Shown here: piece after piece, positions 51,100 through 63,039 of the stretch
Layout of the letters: each line of letters begins with the position of its first letter
Numbering within the stretch: the first letter of the stretch is position 1
Notes under the pieces: generated by a model
What the model was told of the DNA's origin: nothing
Seen by the model: the letters and a program-made list of their open reading frames with translations, nothing else
Databases searched by the model: none
Origin: Tenrec ecaudatus
Taxonomy: Eukaryota; Chordata; Mammalia; Afrosoricida; Tenrecidae
Reading direction: 5' to 3'
Length of the DNA: 64,000 bases
NCBI RefSeq assembly: GCF_050624435.1
Contig: NC_134538.1
Location: 115,394,437-115,458,436 of the forward strand
Program-made: the position numbers and the translations under genes

Positions 51100-51920
51100 T
51101 TTCATGCACCAGTATCCCACACCCTTAGCAACCAAACCCAGGGATATTCCCAAGATTTCTGCTTGTATGGATTTGAAAACTTGAGCAGATCTTTGTGAGT
51201 ATAGCGTGCTTCTTCTTGGATAATCATCTCAACCTCACTGTTAGGAACTTTCTGAGACTTAATTTTAGTTACAGGCCTAGCAGAAATAATGGGTGGTCGG
51301 GGTGTTTCCTGGGTGCTTTCAGCAATATCTTGTAAGGCACCTCCCTCAGGCAATGCTACCGATGCAGCCCCACCTGGCATTTCAGCTTGAGCAGTTTGGT
51401 TAATCTGCTCAGTTATGGATTGTTTTGATAGTGAATTAATACCTTCAGCTGGGAGGGGTGGAGCTATTGACTGGGGTGGACCAATTGTTTCTAGGGGCTC
51501 AATATCCTCCTCTTCTGGATCATCCGCCCATATGTTCCCATCCCATGTTTCAGGGTCCCAACTTTTTCTGATCAACAACCTCACTTTGGTATCAGACACT
51601 GATCTAGATCTGCAATTCAGCTGCTGTTGTAATTCAGCCACTCACATAATGAGACTCTGGCCCTGCTTCTCAGCAATGTCAGCTCTGTTACTAGAGCAGA
51701 GAAGGCTCTCCTTTGTCGCACAGATGAAAGCTTTCAAATCTGTTAGTCTGCACCTGAGGCACGCTTCTGAGACTCTGAGACCATCCCTCTCCTTAATCAC
51801 ACTTTCCGTTGTAAGAAGGACCAGCCAACCAGCTTCCCTATACTTGTCATCCTTACAAAACGCCTGGAAAATATCAAAGATAAGATCACCCAGAGCCTCT
51901 CTTTTAACTAGCACCTCATC
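51100..51920 (-). pseudogene. gag: ERV-L gag remnant
   Basis: Two adjoining minus-strand open segments in different frames (51914-51642 and 51641-51102) read through the gag region. The first has a helical-looking part with SEACLRCRLTDLKAFI, the second a segment rich in E, P and Q with the end WLLRVWDTGA. The frame change near 51641 and the lack of a complete start make it non-functional. Assignment is by position after the primer site and by composition typical of ERV-L gag; no zinc-knuckle was seen. Confidence 0.7.
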
Positions 51921-52092
51921 TATGGTGGTGATACTGTAGATATTAGTTTTTCTATCTCACACCATGGATTAGTAAGAGTAGCAGACTTATCCATGCTTTG
52001 GGGCATAGAAGTAGCATTGTTAGTGCTGTTAAGAGTAATCAGGCTGGAAAGCCAATTTAAGAAGCCCATATTTATTACTTTATTTCTCTAGA

Positions 52093-52108
52093 GGCACTCC
52101 TGGTACCA
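52093..52108 (-). other. Primer binding site, tRNA-Leu type
   Basis: On the minus strand, just inside the 5' LTR, the sequence TGGTACCAGGAGTGCC is complementary to the 3' end of a leucine tRNA ending in CTCCTGGTACCA. The leucine primer gives ERV-L its name (family knowledge). Confidence 0.85.
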
Positions 52109-52110
52109 AG

Positions 52111-52673
52111 TGTGATAGATAGGGTTCTCTGGAGAAATAGAACCAGAATTCTAATAATTTTATATATATTTATACAGATAGATATATAACATAAGAAATA
52201 AACAGTTAATTAAATTATAAAGCAGTACAAATGGCTCAGTGCAACTCACTTCTGTGAGACAGTTGTGAGACACTGGCAGTCCTTCAAGTCTGGAGAGCCA
52301 CCCGGTAGTCCTCTATAGAGCAATTCAGGCTATCCGGGCACAGGCAGCAAACAGCAAGGCAGGTTACCAACAGTCAGCCAGATGACAGAGTCCGGCCATC
52401 CCCAGCTCAAGAGATGTATATTCCAATAGTGTGGCAAAGCAGGTCTTGAAGGAACCTCAAATTGCAGCGACACAGTCCATGGGTTAGGTGTCCCACAGGT
52501 AGTGTAGCTTGCAAATTGAGGCAAAGAACAAGCAAGGCAGCCGCACACTGGTCCGATGATCAAAGAACAAGAGGCAAGAAAGGCGAGGCTTGCTGAGGCA
52601 TTTATCTCTCTGCCCTTCAATTAATCCCACATGTGTTTATTGGCAAGGTTGGCACAATAAATTTACTACCTCA
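52111..52673 (-). repeat. 5' LTR of the ERV-L provirus
   Basis: A 563-bp LTR. On the minus strand it begins TGAGGTAG and ends ATCTATCACA, so it has the usual TG and CA ends. The plus-strand left end tgtgatagatagggttctct and the right end cacaataaatttactacctc are the clearest landmarks. The 96-residue minus-strand frame at 52330-52620 lies inside it and is not a gene. Confidence 0.9.
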
Positions 52674-53057
52674 CCAGAGGATGTACACTGGTTCAGATAG
52701 GAACTGGAAACACAGGGAAACCAGGACAGATTAACCCTTCAGGACGGTGGTGAGAGTGGCAATATCGGGTGTGTAATCCCTTCCCTGGAGGACAGACAAC
52801 AGAAAAGTGGGTGAAGGGAGACATTGGACAGTGTAAGACATGATAAAATAATAATGATAAATTATCAAAGGTTCATGAGGGAAGGGGTTGGGGAGGGAGG
52901 GGGAAAATGAGGAGCTGATACCAGGGGCTCAAGTAGAAAGCACATGTTTTGAGAATGATGATGGCAACAAATATACAAATGTGCTTGACACAATGAATAT
53001 ATGTATGGATTGTGATAAGAGTTGTACGAGCCCCAATAAAATGATTCGTTAAATAGT
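52674..53057 (+). repeat. LINE 3' UTR, right arm (host of the provirus)
   Basis: It continues the left arm from ccagaggatgtacactggtt and ends attgtgataagagttgtacg, then agccccaataaaatgattcg, the family end seen at 13092 and 8870. Joined with 48310-48724 it makes a single LINE tail into which the provirus inserted. Confidence 0.85.
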
Positions 53058-55334
53058 CTTCTAAAGTCCCTTGCTTCTCTCTTGCCCTTCTCTGGCGATT
53101 GTGCACATAGAAACCAAGTGTTAATTTAGTAACAAGTCTCATCATTGATTTTTTTATTGAAACCTTTGAACCCCTGGCATTTATATTTACAACAACATCC
53201 AGACTCCACATCCAGGTGTACAGGGACCTAAGAGAGTGTTAAACAAATGTGATCTTAATTTTGTACATGCTCGCCACCTACAGATGCATTTTATGAATTT
53301 ATTCTCATGGAATTTGTCCATTTTACCACCAATAAAATAACCTAGGAAAATAGCATAGTAAAGGAGCTAATGGCATACATTAAATAAAATACTTAGGTAG
53401 TTGTCAAAAGCAAACCTGTTCATCATTGGATATTAGACAATAGCATTATGTAGTCTATGATTTTGTCAGAGTTAAATCCTCTCTCTCACACTCACTGCAT
53501 AGATAGACAATGAGTCTTGGCACAGTTGCATAGTATGACTTCTTGTTCACAGAGAATTGAGTTCGGAAACCCAGAAGCCAGAATATCACATATAACACTG
53601 GACGGAAGCACAATGAATCTTAAAATTTGGAAATACTACTTTTTCCTTGACTAATGTCAATATAATGAAATCAGTCAAGGCTATTTAACAGCTCGTCTCT
53701 CTAACATATTAGGCAAGGCTATTTAACGTATTTGAATTCTTGTTTTCAATGGAAGTCGCTCATAATTGAAAATGTTGGTGTACTGTAATGCTTGTTGGTT
53801 GCTTTTGTGAGAAAGGTAAAATGTAAAATTTCAGAGAGGGAAGGAAAAGGTCAGTCACTCCTTATTGCTGGAAAAAGCAACTAACCAATCATTGATTCTT
53901 CCCCTGTTTACACTTATAGGGGGAAAAAAAGGTTAATTGTTTATTTCTTTACTGGCCTAATTCAGCATCACAACAATTAGTGATCTTCAAAGGCATGCCA
54001 TAGGACACCAGCTCTTTTTTAAGTAAGTCGTTGAAGAATTTTTCTAATGATCATCCATTTTTCATAAACAATGTTTGCTACATGAGTAATTCAATATTTT
54101 ACTGTTGCATTATTTTTAGCACACATTGAATAATTCAGAAAACAAAGAAAAGTTTAGCTAAATAGCTGAGTCTCAGGAAGCCTACTTTGCAGGGGGTGTG
54201 GAGCAAAAAGTGGGCTTCATCCAGAGAGTGAACTCCCCTATTCTGAGAATGTTTGTTTGAGAGGTTAATTTTTTTTTTTTTTACTTTCTCTGATTTCTTA
54301 CATGGGAGTGTGGAACCACAATATATTCAGGCAAAATGAAGAGAACTCAGCGATTTTAAAAGCAATTTCCCTTGCAGGTTAGGAAAAACGTCTGCAAGAG
54401 GAAATGACTAAATCCTCAATGTATATCTTCATTGACAGCTGATAATTAGCATGCAGCTTAGCCATAATAATTAGCTCCCTCTTTAGAAAGACCGGATGAA
54501 CTCGGAGTTGGTACGCATCAGTTTAGTCTTCTTTCTTTGTCCACTTCCTCCTCAAGCAATTCACGTTATTTTTAGGTTTAGAAAGAATTCAAGATGAGCC
54601 CTGACTTTTCGGAGTCAACACTGCCTATTATTTACACTGTTTTCTGGAGATTACCTGAGATTAGAGCTTCTTTTGTCCCCCTTTTCCTGTATATTTCTGT
54701 TCCTTTCATCAAACCAGCTTAAAGCCGTGCACAGGGATAAAGAAGTTAGCCAATGCTTGGTAAATATGCCCAGTCCCCGGCTTCTGACTTTGTACGAAAA
54801 ACATTAATATGACTTGAAGTGCTGCTTCTAAATCTCAAAGTGGAGGACATTCTTAAGGAAGCAGGAAAGCGTCTTGCTTGAGTTTCTTTTGCTTTTAGGA
54901 TATACCCAAAATTCAAAAGGCAACAGCAACAACAAACTTCAATATATTTTGACATTCTATGGCAAATTATGTAAAAACATTTTAATTTTCTTAAAGGACA
55001 TATGGAACTAAAATTTTCAAAAGATGATAAATCAAAGGCACATGAAAGATTCCAGTTATTTGAGCATTTATAAAAATGTAGGCTAAAGGTAATTAAAGTG
55101 AAAAATCAAATTTAACTTAAATTAACCAAAATGTTCCTATTGATGTTAATTCTGATTTGTTTGCAAGACCCACATTGTTGAATATTAACCAAACCCTCAA
55201 CATGTCTTTGTCGTTTAGATTGAGGCCTGTCAAAATGTATTCGACTTCTGACACATTATAATTCCTTGTTCAAGTAGACTTTTCTTACTAGCTTAAATAG
55301 TGAGTTTTATATGCACAGAGCTCGGAAGCCCTTG
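53058..55334. other. Unique intronic sequence, no gene seen
   Basis: No exon, RNA gene or clear repeat. Short poly(T) at about 54270-54284. Confidence 0.45.
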
Positions 55335-55575
55335 AGGAACCTGGGTGGTATAGTGGTTGATGGTCGGCTCTTGACCTAAATAAGGCGGTTTGAAGCTACC
55401 CAGCAGCTACACAGGTGGAAAGGGTTGGCCAACTGTCTATTTGCTTCTGTGGAGATGATAGCCAAAACAAACAAACAAACAAACCAACCAACCAACAAAC
55501 AAACCTTACGATGTAACACCCAGGGTTGCTTTGCGTCAGTATTAATTCAATGGTAACAGTTCTGTTTGTTTGTTT
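55335..55575 (+). repeat. AfroSINE-type SINE with an AAAC expansion
   Basis: The head gaggaacctgggtggtatag and the body carry a short-tandem expansion (aacaaacaaacaaaccaacc) in the middle; the tail resumes at gttgctttgcgtcagtatta. Confidence 0.82.
55466..55503 (+). repeat. AAAC/AACC microsatellite within the SINE
   Basis: Tandem (aaac)n passing to (caac)n, about 38 bases. Confidence 0.85.
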
Positions 55576-56167
55576 GATGGGGCCATTATCAATAAAGAAC
55601 ATATTTTAGCAATGTTTGCACTTTGACATGGGCCAGAAACAGCAAGAACTCAGCTATTTGAATTGACAGTAGTGATTTCTATCACTCTCCCTATCCTTCA
55701 TGTTTTTTTAATAACAAAGCTCACAAGTCTGTTTTCTTGTTCAAAAAAATTTTTTTGTAGCTTTGGGTCATTCTAATTCCTGTGGAAATCAGACTGAAAC
55801 CATGCCTGATACTATGCCATTCTCAAAAGCACTGCTATGCTGAAGTCATGTTGAAGCCACTGTGTCAATTCACCTTGCTGAGCGTTCTCTTCTATTGTTC
55901 CGACCTGCTTTACCAAACAGGATGTCCTTCTCTGAGAACGGGTCCCTCCTGATAATAAGTTTAACGTGTGTGAAATGAAGAAGTCTCGCTATTTGTGTTA
56001 GAATGAGTTTTCAAGACAAGCAAAACCAGTGTGTGTGTACAAAATCGCTTTGTCTGTCTTATATAGTATTAATATCAATATTATATATCATGCCATATAT
56101 GATATATATACCACATATATGCCATGTACCATATATATGTTATATATATCAATAGAGAGTAAGAGAG

Positions 56168-56442
<275 letters not shown>

Positions 56443-58609
56443 GAACACTATGTTACAGGAATATTCAAAGAAAAAATACTGCCTATTCATTGGATTTTAA
56501 AAATTTATAATATGCGTCTACAATCTGTTCTAGGAAACATTTTTATAATTTATAAATGCAATGAAATGTCTTTATGTATTGCCTAAGGCATGTACACTAT
56601 ATTCAATTTTATATATCCAATCATATCTTGGCAGCAGTTTTCTCAGAGGCAATATGAATGAATCATGCTTAATAATTTTCAAAAGTCCTTTATAACTTAA
56701 ATAAAAAAACTTCTTTAACCGTAAAACATTTAAATATGTAAAATTCACTCAAAAATGAATATTTTAACGAGTTTCCATTGGACAAGTTTAAAATGAGACG
56801 TGTTAAAATAGACTTGGTTATTAACCACTCCTTTGTACTTTTTACATGTCAAATACATGAAGTGCTATACTTTAAATGACTCCGCAACACATTTCCATTT
56901 TGGATTTACTTGCTTATCGGTATTATTTGACAATTTCTGCATTCCATTGGATCAACATTCTTTGAACTAGTTGGCTATCCAGTTAGCTGTTTTATAAATT
57001 TCTTGGCATAGAGAGGTGAGTGAGCACTTCCAGCATTGCCTGCTTTGTGTGTTGTTACTCTATCGCCTCCTTTTGTTGAACATCCTTCATTGGTATTCCC
57101 TCAGTGTCTGAGCCCTGTTTTTGCCAATGTCTGTAGTGCACCTTAGACTTCTTCGTAAACATCACTGGTTTTGATCATATGCTGCATCCCGAGACAGATG
57201 GATGCCGGCCAATTATTTTCGGTACAGTGGCCCTCCGTGTTCTTTCCCCCTTCTATTTATACTTCCGAGGTTATTTATTTGTTTGTGTAGAGACTCCTTC
57301 AATTTGTCATTTGAATCTCGATATGTTTCCCTTCTGTCTTTCCCTCTGGAGACACGTGGAGCACATTCTTCCCTTTTTGATTTTCGAACTCTACATCTTT
57401 GTCCACTTCATTGTGATTATTTTAAGCTACCCCTTTGAAATTTGCCACTATTCTATAAAATCTGGGGCATCAATGGCTGAGGAGTAGTGATATAGACAAG
57501 GAAGATACTCTTGAAGGTGGTGAAAATGTATTTCAGTTCTCATTTTCATAGAGATAAGAAGCCTAAAATATTTATAAATGCCATTTATCTCCTTTCATCT
57601 TGCTTCATGGAATTTAGTGTCCTGGTTTCTCAGAGTCTCTCTTCTCTGTCTGATGCGTTAGACACTGACATTAGGTCAGTAAAGCCATCTTTTAACTTGT
57701 CTGCATTTTTCAAGAGACCTCTTCAGGAATTCTCTGCAATACAGGGACTTGGATGTAACATCTATCTCTCTCTTAATTAAAACCTCTCATACATCACATT
57801 ACCAGTCTTAATATTAAACTGCCATATGAGGCAAAATGCTCACATTAAACAAATTAAAACATACAGATGGTTTGCCAAATTCTTAATTTTTACAATAAAA
57901 TGCAAGAACACTAGCCAAAATAATGCTTTTTATCAGTGATCTCCACTGTACTGAAGGCTGCATGGTACCTCCCCACATTAGCAGCAACCCTGACAGCTTC
58001 CAGACTTGGACAATTTGATTTGGGATATGACTTTCAAAACCAATTAGAGCAGAAACATTATTTTTCTGACTTGGTGCTCACCTGGAATTAGAAGGGTGTG
58101 TTTTTGAAGAGTTTATTTTAGATTTATGTTCTTTAGCTTGCCTAAAATATTATAAGAGATGACTTTCCCAAATAGCACTTCAAATGAAAATTTATGGATG
58201 GTAGCTATCATTTATAAATGTATCTTTAAAATTGTCTTCCATATTTTAAAAAATGTGATCGTTATCTTATATACAGTATCCTACATATAACTTAGCACAT
58301 CATTTTACATATTACACTTATTTTATACATCTTATATTTAGAAAGCAAATTGCACATTTATTATACCTAACTGATGTTTTTATATCCATAAACTTACTTA
58401 AGATTTTATATGTGTACATTAAGGATTATTCTTAGTTGGTCCTAAAGTTTAACCTTTTTGAAGAGTAAATTGTAAAAGTCTTTATATTTATGATAAGATG
58501 AATGTTTAATTATACCGTTGCAATGGGCATGAACATGGAGCTATAAAAATGTTCAAAAGATCTATGTGTTTCCTCCTGTGTTTAATGTACACTTCTCTTT
58601 GCGTTTCAG
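56443..58609. other. Intronic sequence upstream of the SEMA3E exon, no gene seen
   Basis: AT-rich with no recognisable exon; 57179-57487 and 57511-57780 open frames resemble no known protein. Confidence 0.5.
58590..58609 (+). promoter_or_regulatory. SEMA3E: Splice acceptor of the SEMA3E exon
   Basis: A pyrimidine-rich stretch (cacttctctttgcgtttcag) ends in AG at 58608-58609. The sequence directly after it enters the sema-domain reading frame in phase 1, which fits the exon structure of class 3 semaphorins. Confidence 0.88.
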
Positions 58610-58770
58610 AGCTCTTGGATTTAAACAGAACATCAGTCTTCCATAGCCCTTTGGGATCTCTGGATCTCCATGCGATGTTGCTGGATGAGTATCAGGAGCG
58701 ACTCTTCCTGGGAGGCAGGGACCTTGTGTATTCACTCAGCCTGGAGAAAATCATTGAGGGCTACAAAGAG
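58610..58770 (+). CDS. SEMA3E: SEMA3E exon 2 (class 3 semaphorin, start of sema domain)
   Basis: This is an internal coding exon of 161 bases. It is preceded by a pyrimidine-rich tract ending gcgtttcag and followed by the donor gtaggg. It enters in phase 1 (the first codon is completed by a G from the previous exon) and ends on a codon boundary. The reading begins ELLDLNRTSVFHS and includes LLDEYQERLFLGGRDLVYSL, which I recognise as the N-terminal part of the sema domain of SEMA3E rather than SEMA3A, 3C or 3D, whose equivalents differ in the NRTS-FHSP segment. SEMA3E is a secreted guidance ligand that acts through plexin-D1 in axon and vessel patterning (family knowledge). No stop or frameshift interrupts the exon, so it looks functional. 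The open frame runs on upstream to an ATG at 58549 and downstream to 58845, but those extensions are intronic. The neighbouring exons were not found in the window. The paralogue choice rests on remembered family sequence, not on an alignment. Confidence 0.93.
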
Positions 58771-58776
58771 GTAGGG
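58771..58776 (+). promoter_or_regulatory. SEMA3E: Splice donor of the SEMA3E exon
   Basis: The exon ends in GAG and is followed by gtaggg, a good U2-type donor. The conserved protein similarity stops here: the codons after this point (VGKHRTVLSEK) do not resemble a semaphorin, whereas family members continue with a W-P-containing segment in the next exon. Confidence 0.88.
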
Positions 58777-59907
58777 AAACACCGAACCGTACTCAGTGAG
58801 AAAGAAAGGAAAGAAATCTCTCCCTGCAGGCATGTCCTCTCTTGACTGTGCTCATTGTGTTGGCCACTTTGAGATTAAGAAAGTACTTATTTTATTGAAA
58901 TAAAGAATGCATTTTAAGTGAAATCATTTGAGGTGATTTTTATAAAATCATCACGTATGAACTCTTGTACTTCTTAAACACGACCCGATCTCTGCCTTCC
59001 CTGAAGACTTTTGATGGGTGGATTTGGCCTTCCTCTTGCACGATGACAAGATTGTCACTGATGACATCCTCTGTCCTCAAACTGAAATTTGGAGCCTGTT
59101 GAAATACCAGCGTTCGCCTTGGATTTTATTAACTTCCAAATCCAAGCTGGAAAAATAGGGATATGAAACCTCAATATCACTAGCTGACATATTACTATTG
59201 GCAGTGTCAATGTTTCATGTGGATGTTCAAAAAATCAAGGGGGTGAACGTGTGATACTAAAGTAGACAGATGCTCAAATCATTGAAGAAAAGGTTAACCA
59301 TGGAGATGAAGAAAATGGTTCTTATAATCTCTGCTTCTGCAGAGTGGAACTGAACTATGTTTTCTCCAGACCTTAGAATTACCCTAAACATCCTGGAATA
59401 TTTAGACCAAAGTCTTTCTTGTGTATATGCTAAGTTATGCAATTATGTTCTTTATAATTTGTTATTATTATTGCCAAAGTAAGTTGCATCTATATTTTAA
59501 AATCATTTAAAAATGAAGATGAAAATTAGCATCCTTTCATTACTAATGTCTAGGGGAAACATTTTAAAATTGGTTTTACCATTTCTTCTGGTTATTACTC
59601 CAAATTTTTGAGATAATGCTCATGCATTGTTCTTCAATATCTCTGATTTTAGAGAAAATCTGCCTTTCTCTAAAGGGAGGTGATGATTTTAACTTTCTTT
59701 AGCATTTACACTATTTTAGTTAGGAAAACAGTATTTACTACTGAGCCAAATGGTATTCATTTAAAATTTTTTTTCTTGGAAAAATGTCCTTGGTTTTCAT
59801 GAAATTAAAAATAAACGTATATATAGTGGTATCTCTGTGTGTATGCACATTAATCACTATATATGTTACTATGTGTATGTACACACACAAACATTTATAT
59901 ACATATT
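58777..59907. other. SEMA3E: Start of SEMA3E intron 2, no repeat recognised
   Basis: AT-rich non-coding sequence after the donor. No second exon of the gene was found before the right edge. Confidence 0.5.
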
Positions 59908-60110
59908 GGAGAAGAAGTCCCAGTAGTGTGCTGGGCTAATTTTGAGCTGCTAACCAGAAGGACAATGGTTCGAATCCATCAAACACTCCATGAATGACAC
60001 ATGAGGTGATCTGCGTCTGTGAAGAGTTATACTTGGAAACCCTAGGGAGCAATTATACTCTGTTCTAGAGTGCAACTGTGATGCAGCATTGGTACGATAG
60101 TGGGTTTTTT
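59908..60110 (+). repeat. AfroSINE-type SINE
   Basis: Head gagaagaagtcccagtagtg, body ctgctaaccagaaggacaat, tail atactctgttctagagtgca. Confidence 0.82.
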
Positions 60111-60167
60111 ATATGCGTGTGTGAGTATACATGCACTCATATACATTTATTAATATATATGTATACA

Positions 60168-60300
60168 CTTAAGAGGCTTAATGGTGTAGTGGTTACCCAT
60201 TGAGCTGGCTTTATTCACATGGTCGGCAGTTGAAAACCACCAGCAGCTCAGTAGGAGAAAGACCTGGTTTTACTCCTTCCAAGGGATGTGGCACCCCACA
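60168..60300 (+). repeat. AfroSINE-type SINE, partial
   Basis: Head ggcttaatggtgtagtggtt and body gaaaaccaccagcagctcag; the tail is replaced by unrelated sequence. Confidence 0.82.
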
Positions 60301-61095
60301 AGATTAAGAAACTTTGCACACACTAAACATGGTTCTTAACTAAACTGTTGTCCTACGATTGAGATCACACAATGCTCATAGAGTAGGAGCCAGGAATCCA
60401 AATTTACAGCAAACTTGGGAGGTTTCTATTATGTACACCCAATATTGTAAACATTTTCCTGAGCTCTTGATTCCTATGTGGAATGTGGATCAAACAGGAA
60501 TTTCTAACTTGAAAGTTGACGCTCCTTCACAGTAGGTGAAATTGAATCACTATTTATTCTCATTTATTGCTTCGGCCTTATGGTACCCTCAGGCCTTGAA
60601 TACTATAAAAACTGGTTTTAATGAAAGAAATGACCTGTGACAACGAGACAGGGCAGAAGCCTTGGAAAGTGATTCCGTTTTATGAACTGCGTCTTAAGGA
60701 ACAAAGTGCAGTTGTGTACGGCCACGGACACGTCAGGGTGCCCTCGCACAAGGCCGTCAAGGGAGGAGCTAGATAAAAAGGACTCCATTTGATAACATTC
60801 CTGCACCGAAGGGTAAATCCTCCTTTTGTGGGAGCTCAAGTTTATATTATTTAGCATGCCACCTCAAGAAATAGAATCCATTCAAATTCCTACATCTCGA
60901 AATGGCTCAGGGTCCTGGCAAGGGCAGCAGGTGCCCAGAGGAGCCGGGAGGCCCTGGAGAGAACTTCTCACCACTGGATTTGTTATTTTGTACTTTTCCT
61001 GCCAGATAGCAGGAAAATGGGTAGCAATTAAATTCCAAAAAGACTCTTTGTGTTCGCTTTCAGTAGTAGCAAGCATGACAGAGAGCGACCCTTCA

Positions 61096-61228
61096 TAATT
61101 AGACTCTGAGCTTCACGGTCGACAGTGTGAGACCACCAGCAATTCTGCAGTGACACTTATGGTCTCGGACACACACAGCGGGTCGCTGTGAGTCAGCATT
61201 GACTCAATGACAGCGAGTTTGGATTTAT
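61096..61228 (+). repeat. AfroSINE-type SINE, short
   Basis: A short copy with gtgtgagaccaccagcaatt and the tail gtgagtcagcattgactcaa. Confidence 0.72.
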
Positions 61229-61439
61229 TCTGCAGACTTCATACACATTCTGTTTCTGACTTTCAACTGCAGGTCAGTTCTCTCATGCACTACAGCTTCG
61301 GAAGAGTGCTGGGTCTCCTCCTGGGCCACCTTCTTCGCCTGTCTTACCTCAGACCTCAGTCCCAGGATTGTTTGCTCCTTCTCACATGATTGAGCTTCTC
61401 CCTCGTTCTAACCCTAGTTTTCTCAACATCTGCACTACT

Positions 61440-62215
61440 GAAATGCGTTATTATTCTTTGCTGTAGGTGAACTGCCCTGTGCATTACATGGTAGTTAGTA
61501 GGAGCATTTTTATTCTCTACTCAATAGATGTCACTTTGAAGACTAAGGTTCACCTGACCCAAGCCATGGTATTTGCCTTTGCCTCATGTGAATGCAAAAT
61601 CTGGACAACATTAAGAAAGACTGAAGAAAAACTGATGTCTTTGAATTATTATGTTGGCCAAGAATATTAGCTATGCTGTGGACTGTCAAAGAATAAACAA
61701 ATCCATGTAGGAAGAAGTATCCCCCAAATGCTCTAGAGCAGTGGTGATCAACCTTCCTAATGCTCCGACCCTTTCATACAGTTTCTCATGTTGTGGGGAC
61801 CCCCCCAACCATAAAATTATTTTTGTTGCTATTTCATAACTGTAATTTTGCTACTGTTATGAATCAGGCAACCCCTGTGAAAGGGTCATTCGTCCCTGAA
61901 AGGGTCACAACCCACAGGTTGAGAACCGCATGCTCTAGAGGAAAGCTGGCAAGATTTCACCTCTACTACACGGGGTGTGCCATCAGGAGATTCCGATTCC
62001 TTGAGAATGACAAGAACCTCAGTAAAACAATCGGTTAGCATACACGAGGAAGACCTTCAATTAGATCTAAAAGAAGTATCCCTGAATGAGTTAGATCGAC
62101 ACTGTGACTGCTGCCATGGGCTTACACTCAGGAAGGACCTTGAGATGGTGCGTGACTTGGGAGTGTTTCATTCTGTTGTTCATCGGGTCACTAGGAGGCG
62201 GACCTGACCTCATGG
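61440..62215 (+). mobile_element. RTE/BovB-like LINE remnant interrupted by SPIN
   Basis: Translated in pieces, the stretch reads KKTEEKLMSLNYY and, after the SPIN copy, a C-terminal RTE-like segment with a diverged WCVTWECF block. The order matches the copy at 63040-64000. Frame changes and stops are frequent, so it is dead. RTE elements are known in afrotherians and some, such as BovB, have moved between lineages. Confidence 0.7.
61739..61932 (-). mobile_element. SPIN hAT non-autonomous element, short form
   Basis: The copy starts cagtggtgatcaaccttcct and ends ggttgagaaccgcatg. It is flanked on both sides by an identical ctctagag, a perfect 8-bp target duplication with the CTAGA centre preferred by SPIN. 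Length 194 bp. It sits inside RTE sequence. Confidence 0.95.
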
Positions 62216-63039
62216 CACATACATATTAAAACAACAGTCAGTAGATGCCAGCAGCATCCTCCCAACACTCGTCCAGTTATGAGACACAAAACCGACTCCA
62301 GACATTGGCAGATATCCCATCAAGGAAAAGTCATGACCAGTTGAACCACTCAATTTACTCCAAACTTCCACAAGCAGGATTCAGACGCTTCATAATCAAT
62401 CCATCAATTGCTCAGCTAATCCTTCTTTAGCCTCGTATCTACCTGATGCTAGATCTTTTTATCCCTTCCCATAGGGTTAAATAACCTTAAAGAGTATACA
62501 GAGCCACTTTTATCTACTTCATCATTTCCTGTTCACTTTTTAGTCTTTAATGCATTGTAAACTGTACTGTATTATATATAGAAGTTTCTAAACTTAGGAT
62601 AAAAAGAATGATAATAAAATAAACACCTTTGAACAGACCATGAAATGATGAGAATCTCACCTGAGAGGGACAGCTATTTTTTGTCTCATTTCTCTGTCCC
62701 TCGACATCATTTCTCTTGCTAAGAAGCATTTCCTACTTGGTAGTGTATGATCACACAGTTCCTCTGTCACTTGGTCATACTGTGGTGGCTTGCAAGCTGC
62801 CGTGATACTCTATGTTATGCCACCGGTATATCAAATACCAACAAGGGTACCCCTGGTGGATAGATTTAAACATAGTTTCCAGACTATGAAAAACTACTTC
62901 TTTAAAATGATCTACCTCTTAAAATAAAAGGCCATTGACCCTCTTATGAATGGCAGAGATTATCTGGTATAGTGCTGCAAGATGAGTCTCTCAGATCGAA
63001 GGACAATATACAACTAGAGAAGAACTGTCTCCTTGAAGT
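62216..63039. other. Unique sequence between two RTE remnants
   Basis: No gene or clear repeat recognised; may include more diverged RTE sequence. Confidence 0.4.

Larger units (their letters stand above)
48725..52673 (-). mobile_element. ERV-L provirus, defective, minus strand
   Basis: A class III endogenous retrovirus about 3.95 kb long, flanked by LTRs, inserted in a LINE 3' end. Gene order on the minus strand is 5' LTR, tRNA-Leu-type primer site, gag, RNase H, integrase, dUTPase, 3' LTR. The dUTPase after integrase is characteristic of ERV-L. There is no reverse transcriptase and no protease between gag and RNase H, and no envelope gene. The coding parts are broken by stops and frame changes, so the element is inactive. 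The 3' LTR is truncated to its first 113 bases. Missing reverse transcriptase implies spread by a helper or deletion after insertion; the window cannot tell which. Confidence 0.94.

Noticed and set aside
51415..51939. A 174-codon plus-strand open frame
   Set aside because: It is the opposite strand of the ERV-L gag remnant.
58549..58845. Treating the whole open frame as the exon
   Set aside because: Semaphorin similarity stops at the gtaggg donor and begins at the cag acceptor, so only 58610-58770 is supported.
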